From NCBI GenBank assembly GCA_001275005.1, contig JWZX01001039.1:1-23176 (forward strand): a stretch of DNA of 23,176 nucleotides. Direction: 5' to 3'. Position 1 is the stretch's first letter. Every line of letters begins with the position of its first letter. The notes beneath the pieces are model-generated. The model did no database searches. It was not told the DNA's origin and saw nothing but the letters and a program-made list of their open reading frames with translations. This document shows positions 17,884-23,176 of this stretch, piece by piece. This DNA is from Chrysochromulina tobinii. Lineage: Eukaryota > Haptophyta > Prymnesiales > Chrysochromulinaceae. The position numbers and the translations under genes were made by a program.

Positions 17884-18152
17884 CTTAACGTGACCGCGTT
17901 TAGATAAACCTTAATAACCTGGTTTTAAACCACAATCTCCCGTCCACGTGTTAGAAATCACACAGACACACTTAAACATTCAAAACTACACATAAGCACC
18001 ATGGCGGGTACCGCACGGGGGCGGTGTGCTCGTCAGGTCGCCACAACAGCTCATGAGTCCCTTTCACACCTTCGAACTTTCTTCGCCATGTGGAGTGCTG
18101 CGCGCGCAGAAACCGCCTCCGTCTCCTCCCCCTCCGCCTGACCCCTCCGACG
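17884..18152. other. intergenic/leader region before the acidic orphan gene
   Basis: The first 117 bp are AT-rich for this window (TTAGATAAACCTTAATAACC, then an A/C-rich stretch ACATTCAAAACTACACATAAGCACC). This looks like a GT61 3' end followed by a promoter and leader. A CACGTG core lies at 17945-17950. An ATG at 18001 opens a 46-codon frame ending in TGA at 18139-18141, out of frame with the downstream gene. It is either an upstream ORF or a first exon. TTCACAC occurs at 18063-18069. Confidence 0.55.
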
Positions 18153-19325
18153 ATGGCAGACAACTTTGTGCGCCGACTCTCGGCCTCGCTGCCCTCGACG
18201 CCGCTACGATGTGCTTCGTCGAAGTGGGAGTCCGTCCCGTCGACCGACCCAATCCGCTCGCCGCCGAGTCCGGATCAACGCGTGCCCTCCAGGTCCGTCG
18301 CGAGCAGCCCTCTCTCCAAGGGAGTGTTAGATTGGGTCGAGAAGGTGGTCACCGGCGTGCCGGACGAGTATGCATCAGCGCCAGTCGCCAAGGGAGTGTA
18401 TACGTGGGTCGAGAAGGTGGCTGGTGAATTCGAGGAGGAGGACAGCGACGACGGCGACGACGACGATGCTCGCCAGGGTGATGGCGACAATGAGCCCTTG
18501 GCAAACGGTGCGGATGATATGGATGCGTCCGAGAGGCTACAAGAACTGCTCATGCTCTTGTCACTCGAGGACGCGAGTGTGGTGGACGTCCTCGAATCCA
18601 CGGCACGGTGCTACTCGGCATGCGTCCTCGAGCAGGCCAAGGATGGCGGCGAGTCGACGTTGCTGGCCGCGCAGCTTCCGCGAGTGGCCACGGAGAGGCT
18701 GACCCGGTTCCTCCAGACGCCGCACGTGCTCCAAGAGCTCGCCTCGGCGCGTCTCGATCCGGCCCACACGGCGATCCTCGAGATGCTCAAGAAGGAGCAC
18801 ATGGCCACGCAGCTCGCTGCGCAGCTCGACGAGTTGGCTGGCGACCCAAATTTGGGTGTGAGGGACAGAGGCGCGCCGAGCAGCAGCAGTGGCGACGCTT
18901 TGAGCGATGGGTTGGCAGGGGCCAAGGGCGCGCTGGAGGGCATCCTGATCGAGGGCCTCGAGGCCGTCGAGAATGGCAGTGCAGTCGAGAATCGCATCGC
19001 CGGAGCTGACTCGGGCTCCGACGGCGACGACGACGTCGGCCTCGATCGCCTGGGCAGCGACAACGACCAGCAAGCTGAGGACGGCGATGACCCTGCATGG
19101 AGCCGGCCGGCCCACACGCGACGGGCTATCCAGGCGGCGCATCCCTCGCCACCGTTACTGCCTCCGCACGAGCTTGGATGGCCCTCTGAGGAAGGGGAAG
19201 GGGATGGCCCTCTGGATCGTGATGATGAGCTCGCTCAGGGTCGAGCAGCCTCGAGCAGCAGCAGCAGCGGCAGCGCTCCGAGCGGCATCGGCGCCCAGAG
19301 CAGCGGCGGCGGCGGCGGTGGGGGA

Positions 19326-19365
<40 letters not shown>

Positions 19366-19664
19366 TGGGCGGCGTGGGCGGCGTGGGCGCGATGCTCGAG
19401 CCGATCTGGGCGCAGGGTGCCACGCCGCTGCCTGATGCCGCGAGCTCGTCGACCTCGCTGCTGATACAGTCGCCAAGTCCCGTCGTTCTTACTCAGGCGC
19501 TGTGGGAAGAAGAGGACGAGGAGGGCAGCCAGTATCGCGCTGATACCGACTTTCGCATGGAGGGTCGTCCAGCGCCAGCAGCAGACGGGCTCGGAGCGTC
19601 AGAAGACGAGGAGGTCGAGGAGGAGGACGAGGACCTGCCGCCCTGGTTAAGGTTCACCAAATGA
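18153..19664 (+). CDS. acidic orphan protein with WVEKV repeat and poly-Gly
   Basis: I do not recognise this family. From ATG 18153 it is 503 residues: MADNFVRRLSASLPST, then two similar 24-residue units (about 55-89) each containing KGV-x2-WVEKV. An acidic Asp/Glu tract (about 93-125) follows, then a predicted helical domain (about 128-225) with LQELLMLLSLEDASVV and HTAILEMLKKEHMATQLAAQL. The rest is a long disordered Ser/Asp/Gly region with 20 consecutive Gly (about 385-404), VGG repeats, and a very acidic C-terminus ending DLPPWLRFTK. No signal peptide or membrane segment is seen. Upstream frames to 18090 lack an AUG in frame. A spliced alternative start at 18001 joined by an 86-nt intron (18024-18109) would add 22 residues. 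The final PPWLRF following acidic residues might be a docking peptide, which is speculation. Confidence 0.65.
18315..18420 (+). repeat. duplicated 34-nt unit, 72-nt period (WVEKV repeat)
   Basis: Units at 18315-18348 and 18387-18420 share CCAAGGGAGTGT and TGGGTCGAGAAGGTGG, about 28 of 34 bases identical, in the same frame. Similarity at silent as well as coding positions indicates a fairly recent in-gene duplication. Confidence 0.85.
19305..19389 (+). repeat. poly-Gly (GGC) tract in the acidic orphan gene
   Basis: Twenty Gly codons (19305-19364) followed by three GTG-GGC-GGC-type units encoding VGG repeats. This is the third large Gly-codon expansion in the window. Confidence 0.95.
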
Positions 19665-19756
19665 TCGCTGTGTCTGTGTGAGTTTTTCTTGAAGGTGTGC
19701 CTACTGCGCACCGCCAGATAAAGTGAAGACGATCTCGAACGCGAGCTCGGTGCGGC

Positions 19757-19764
19757 ATTCACAC
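19757..19764 (+). promoter_or_regulatory. ATTCACAC element before the 2OG-oxygenase gene
   Basis: This lies 7 bp before ATG 19772 in a 107-bp intergenic space. The 8-mer is identical to the one before the eIF2-alpha kinase at 13379-13386. Confidence 0.35.
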
Positions 19765-19771
19765 GGAACAA

Positions 19772-21445
19772 ATGAGGTCGAGGTTGCTTCGCCTCTCGGC
19801 ATTAGGTGCCTTCCTAGCATCAGGAGCAGCTGCAGATGATTCACTAAGCTCTGTCGGCTCGGCAGATCCGCTTGTGCAATCTGTCAAACTCGCCCTCTGG
19901 CAGCGTGGCGTTCAGCAGCCATGTGGGCACGAGGGTTGTCTGCAGGACTCGACTGCAGATTTGGCGCGAGCGTGGGCCGACCACCGCCACGAGCCGGTGC
20001 TGCAGCTTCGCGGCGGAGCTGATGGCTGCAGTGCAATGGCTGGGAGCTGCGAGCCCAAAGAGGCTGACATCGAGGCACTCCGTGCGGAGCTTGGGCCCGA
20101 CTTTTCGGCCGCCATCGATGCCAACATCGCGGAGCACGAGGCCGATCTGGCGACGTCGTGCGCCTCCTTCTACTGCGGCGACCCGAATAGCGAGCCGCCG
20201 CCGCCGTCCCGCACCTTTCCAGTTGCATCGCACCCGATGGGCAGCGTGCCACCCGAGGATTTTGCCTCGATGTTCAAGTTCCCTCTGGATCTGATCAAGG
20301 TGACTGTCGAGCCGCTGATCCCCGCCCAGGAGGCCGATCGGGTGATCGCCGTCGCCAACGCGGAGGGCATCGCAGGCAACGAGTACACTTCAGGCAAGTA
20401 CAAGCTCGGCGGCGATTGGGTCAAAAAGATGCCAGAGACGCTCGCATGGTTCAACCAGCGCTTAGAGGATACTATCTTCCCGGCGGCGGCGGCGCTCTTC
20501 CCGATGGTCGTGCGCGGCCCACAGGTGCTCCGGGCACACTCAGTCGCCATCCTGAAATACAACGCCTCGCACCCTCGCACGGACGTTCATGTGGACGATG
20601 GTATACTCGCCATCACGCTCGCCCTCTCCCCGAAGACGAATTACACCGGTGGCGGCACCTTTTTCGAGCACCTTGGTGAGGAGAGCATTGTGGAGATGGA
20701 GCAGGGCCACTGCACCATCCGACCTGGCTCCGTTCGCCACGGCGGCCATCCCGTGCGCTCGGGCGAGCGCTACATCCTAGGCGCCTTCTTGCTCATCGCT
20801 GACCGCGTAGAGCATGTGCGCCGACTACAGAACCAAGGGCGTGCTGCGCGCGGCCGGATGGAGCTTCGCAAGGCGCGCATGTTCTTCAAGTGGGCACTCC
20901 GGATCAACCCCAAGTGCGCCACGTGTCTCAAGAATTGGGCCGAGGCGCTCATGACGACGCCCGAGGGGGGCACGTTGGAACCCAAACTTGCGGCGGCGGC
21001 CGAGGAGAAGCTGCGCAAGGCGCTCGAGCTGCTGCCAAGGGACTCGGATGCTCTTTTCTCGTTGGGCGCGCTGCTCTCGAGCCAGGGGCGGAAGGACGAG
21101 GCGCTCGAGGCGTACCAGGCAAGCCTGCGCATCAACGCGGACGACCACGAGCTGTGCTACAATCTCGGCGTGCAGCTCGGAGATCGCGCCAGGTACGAGG
21201 AGGAGATTGCCATGTACCTGCGCGCGCTCAGGATCAAGGGCGACTTTGGGAAGGCCTGGTCCAACCTGGGCGTTGCGTACGCATCCACCGGCAAGCTCGA
21301 CCTTGCCGAGGAACCCTTTGCAAAGGCATGCCAATACGAGCCCGAGAATCGGAAGAATTGGGTCAACCTCGCGAGGTTGCACCAGGCCAAGGGCCGCGGC
21401 GAGGCGGCCGCGGCGGCGATGGCGCGGGCAAAAGGTTTGGCGTGA
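19772..21445 (+). CDS. secreted 2-oxoglutarate/Fe(II) oxygenase with C-terminal TPRs
   Basis: A 557-residue protein. An N-terminal signal peptide (residues 1 to about 21, hydrophobic core LSALGAFLASGAAA) sends it to the ER. The middle is a prolyl-4-hydroxylase-type double-stranded beta-helix domain (about 170-345). His273 and Asp275 in HVD, His323 in PGSVRHGGHPV and Arg333 in SGERYILG (H+10) supply the Fe(II) triad and the 2-oxoglutarate-binding Arg, so it should be active. Residues from about 350 to the end form four or five TPR helices (DALFSLGALLSSQGRKDEAL, AWSNLGVAYASTGKLDLAEE). Animal prolyl 3-hydroxylases and C-P4H place TPR-like repeats before the catalytic domain; here the order is reversed. 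The substrate is unknown; lumenal prolyl or lysyl hydroxylation is inferred. The N-terminal region (about 40-170) has paired Cys and no recognised fold. Confidence 0.85.
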   Translation: MRSRLLRLSALGAFLASGAAADDSLSSVGSADPLVQSVKLALWQRGVQQPCGHEGCLQDSTADLARAWADHRHEPVLQLRGGADGCSAMAGSCEPKEADIEALRAELGPDFSAAIDANIAEHEADLATSCASFYCGDPNSEPPPPSRTFPVASHPMGSVPPEDFASMFKFPLDLIKVTVEPLIPAQEADRVIAVANAEGIAGNEYTSGKYKLGGDWVKKMPETLAWFNQRLEDTIFPAAAALFPMVVRGPQVLRAHSVAILKYNASHPRTDVHVDDGILAITLALSPKTNYTGGGTFFEHLGEESIVEMEQGHCTIRPGSVRHGGHPVRSGERYILGAFLLIADRVEHVRRLQNQGRAARGRMELRKARMFFKWALRINPKCATCLKNWAEALMTTPEGGTLEPKLAAAAEEKLRKALELLPRDSDALFSLGALLSSQGRKDEALEAYQASLRINADDHELCYNLGVQLGDRARYEEEIAMYLRALRIKGDFGKAWSNLGVAYASTGKLDLAEEPFAKACQYEPENRKNWVNLARLHQAKGRGEAAAAAMARAKGLA

Positions 21446-21573
21446 GGGCGGGCCAGTCGCGCTGACGTTTCGTGTTAACGTTAACACACACCGAAGACTA
21501 TTTTCGCGCCATCCCGTCCACTCTCTGCAACCGGACACACGCGCCGGGGCACTCACAATTCTCGATCCTTGCA

Positions 21574-22530
21574 ATGGATCCCTTGCGCATGGATCCCGGG
21601 TTTCATGGATCTCTCAAAACAGCACGCCCATACACCCCGCTCAGCGACGCGGAGCGCTTCGAAGCGCTGACGGCCGGCCTTGAGGCCGCATCGCTGCACC
21701 ATGTTGCACGGCATGTGCGGGAGCAGAGGGCTGAGCTTTCCATCCCGTCGCACGCCATGTACACTCAGCGGCTCCTTGCTGGTCGCGGAGACGCCTTTGC
21801 ACCCATCTACGTGACGTCGCCGAGCATGAATGGCGCTCGCCGCTCCACACTGAACTCGGTGCACGCGATGCCAAGCGTGAAGAAGTCGCCGGCCACCTAC
21901 TCGTCCCCGAACCTCCTCCGCCAGTTCGCCGAACCCACCCAGGCACCGACTCGCCCTGCCACCGCGTCGCGCGAGGCCACAGCTGGTGCGTGGCGCGCTC
22001 CCTTTGATGCGAGCGCCAACCAGCGCTCGTATGAGCATCATCGCGCGGCGGGTCGCGGTTGGCCGGTGGCTCCGCCCAAAGCGCCTGAGGGTGCGGAGAT
22101 GCTCGATGTGGCCGCCGAGCAGGCTGCCGCTGCCACCGCCGCCGCCGCTGCGGACATGGCGTCGTCGGGGGGCACATATGGCCAGATGCCGCCTCCGACC
22201 TCGCCGCCGATGCCAAATGCAGGCCAGGCTCGCGGCACGCCGGAGCCAGAGACGACGCCTCCGGCCGCCCCAGCGCTGCCCAAGCCTGCCCCAAGTTTGG
22301 GCGGTCGGAGCAGCCGGCGTGCCCTGGACATGGCGGATGCTGCACACTACTACACCTCCAGAAGCCACGCGGCGGCGTTGCTTGGTGCGCCTCCCACGCC
22401 GCCACCGCCGGTGCAGATGTCGATCGCGCGGGCGCGGGCGCGGCAGGCCAACCAGTCCGACATCTTTGGGCACCAGACCGATGGTCGTGGTCACGCCGAC
22501 CTGCTGCCCGGCTTCTCGCCGCGCCGGTAA
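21574..22530 (+). CDS. uncharacterised disordered Ala/Pro-rich protein
   Basis: I do not recognise this gene. The first in-frame AUG is at 21574, giving 318 residues; the open frame extends upstream only from non-AUG codons. The N-terminal third has a short possible helix (LSDAERFEALTAGLEAASLHHVARHVREQ, split by no stops), then low-complexity Pro, Ala and Ser. Short punctuating motifs follow: SSPNLLRQFAEPT, AHYYTSRSHAAALLG and, near the end, NQSDIFGHQTDGRGH followed by a basic FSPRR terminus. No signal peptide or membrane helix is seen. Coding is supported by a long open frame with GC-rich third positions and a sharp composition change at both ends. It follows the oxygenase gene by 128 bp on the same strand. 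Function is unknown. Confidence 0.6.
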   Translation: MDPLRMDPGFHGSLKTARPYTPLSDAERFEALTAGLEAASLHHVARHVREQRAELSIPSHAMYTQRLLAGRGDAFAPIYVTSPSMNGARRSTLNSVHAMPSVKKSPATYSSPNLLRQFAEPTQAPTRPATASREATAGAWRAPFDASANQRSYEHHRAAGRGWPVAPPKAPEGAEMLDVAAEQAAAATAAAAADMASSGGTYGQMPPPTSPPMPNAGQARGTPEPETTPPAAPALPKPAPSLGGRSSRRALDMADAAHYYTSRSHAAALLGAPPTPPPPVQMSIARARARQANQSDIFGHQTDGRGHADLLPGFSPRR

Positions 22531-23091
22531 GGACGTGATCTCAATCGATCTCAATCATAGCGCGCTCAGCGTGGCTCAGACGAATGGCCGACTAGGCCCT
22601 CTTCTAAGACGGGGCCACAGGTTGGTGCCAGCTCCAGTGCCAGCGCATTGTGCAAGTGGAGTGTGAGTGGGCTACCTATGTCGAGGATGGACCCACAGCG
22701 TCCCACACGTCCCATTCCCAGGTCCCAGCGGGGCGATGTCACGTTAGCATTGTAGTGTGGAGCCGTTCGAGAACGGCGGTCGGTGAGCGCGGGTCCTCTA
22801 CTCAAGAGGGGAAGGGGAATAACGAGAGTGTGCTACATGTCAGGACAGTCCTTCTCACACAACAATTCTTCCCCACCCCCGTTGGAACACCGGGAGGGAA
22901 GCCTCTGAGATTAACCGCCCGCGTGAAAATAGCGCGTGCGCGACCCGATAGGTTTTGGCCGGCGGTCCCATTTTTTTGCGTGTCCGTCTGTGTGTGTGTC
23001 CGTGGATCCAGTCTGTCGTCCCAAATTTGGAGTCAACAAAAAGCCCCGGATCCGCGTTCGCTTTTCAAAGCGCGATTTTCGACGAGATAGC
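22531..23091. other. intergenic region near the right edge
   Basis: These 561 bp have no recognisable gene. They contain a short TG run (GTCTGTGTGTGTGTCCG, near 22986-23003), a T7 run near 22972 and lower GC than the flanking genes, consistent with a 3' end followed by a promoter. Open frames across it show no family resemblance. No tRNA or other structured RNA is recognised. Confidence 0.55.
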
Positions 23092-23176
23092 ATGGCGCTT
23101 CCAGACGAGAGCATGGCTGGCGCGGCGGCGCGGCCGCCGCTCGGCGAGCCGCCGCTCGGCGAGCTGAGTTTGAACG
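23092..23176 (+). CDS. possible 5' end of a further gene (partial)
   Basis: An ATG at 23092 opens a frame with no stop to the window edge (28 codons), starting MALPDESMAGAAARPPLGEP. Two perfect 15-bp units at 23134-23148 and 23149-23163 encode PPLGE twice. The switch from AT-richer upstream sequence to GC-rich codons at this ATG resembles the other gene starts here. Too little is visible to identify a family, and it could be spurious. Confidence 0.35.
   Translation, partial: MALPDESMAGAAARPPLGEPPLGELSLN

Noticed and set aside
18090-18152. Extended N-terminus of the acidic orphan from 18090
   Set aside because: That position is GTG; no in-frame ATG exists between it and 18153, so it is not a normal eukaryotic start.
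20000-20030. LQLRGGAD in the 2OG oxygenase as a ubiquitin-like C-terminal RGG
   Set aside because: It is internal, lacks any ubiquitin fold before it, and sits in an N-terminal linker after the signal peptide.
22763-22776. CCGTTC-GA-GAACGG hairpin as a terminator or RNA structure
   Set aside because: The two-base loop is too small for a stable RNA hairpin and nothing around it supports a structured RNA.

Overview
This window is nuclear DNA from a GC-rich, gene-dense eukaryote. It has spliced genes (an RPS15 with two GT-AG introns), a canonical histone H3 and ER/Golgi enzymes, and nothing resembles prokaryotic operons. A Tic110-like plastid translocon protein begins with a signal peptide ending in an Ala-Ala|Phe junction, the bipartite targeting style of algae with a red-derived secondary plastid. 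Together with high GC, frequent Ala/Gly/Ser-rich insertions and short intergenic spaces, this suggests a haptophyte. A pelagophyte or another heterokont alga is the main alternative. The assignment is inference from sequence character only.

Layout from left to right: a short leader with an imperfect repeat; RPS15 (+) in three coding exons, the first contributing only the ATG; an SFI1/centrin-repeat-like protein (+); a 725-bp gap; histone H3 (+) with a 16-nt 3' stem-loop; a P5A-type P-type ATPase (+) whose reading frame switches once near 7540-7680; a convergent ALG10 glucosyltransferase (-); a 178-bp divergent promoter; the Tic110-like protein (+); an HRI-like eIF2-alpha kinase (+); a GT61-family glycosyltransferase (+); an acidic orphan protein with an internal WVEKV repeat (+); a secreted 2-oxoglutarate oxygenase with C-terminal TPRs (+); a disordered orphan (+); and the possible 5' end of a further gene at the right edge.

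Several products act in or around the ER: the P5A transmembrane-helix dislocase, ALG10 completing the N-glycan precursor, GT61, the signal-peptide-bearing hydroxylase and, indirectly, the eIF2-alpha stress kinase. Five genes in a row from Tic110 onward have an exact TTCACAC heptamer within about 140 bp upstream of the start. Two leaders share an identical 11-bp G-box palindrome (TTCACGTGAAC). I saw no transposon, tRNA, rRNA, CRISPR array or viral element. I did not find a convincing novel multi-gene system; the interest lies in individual gene structures, orphan proteins and shared upstream motifs.
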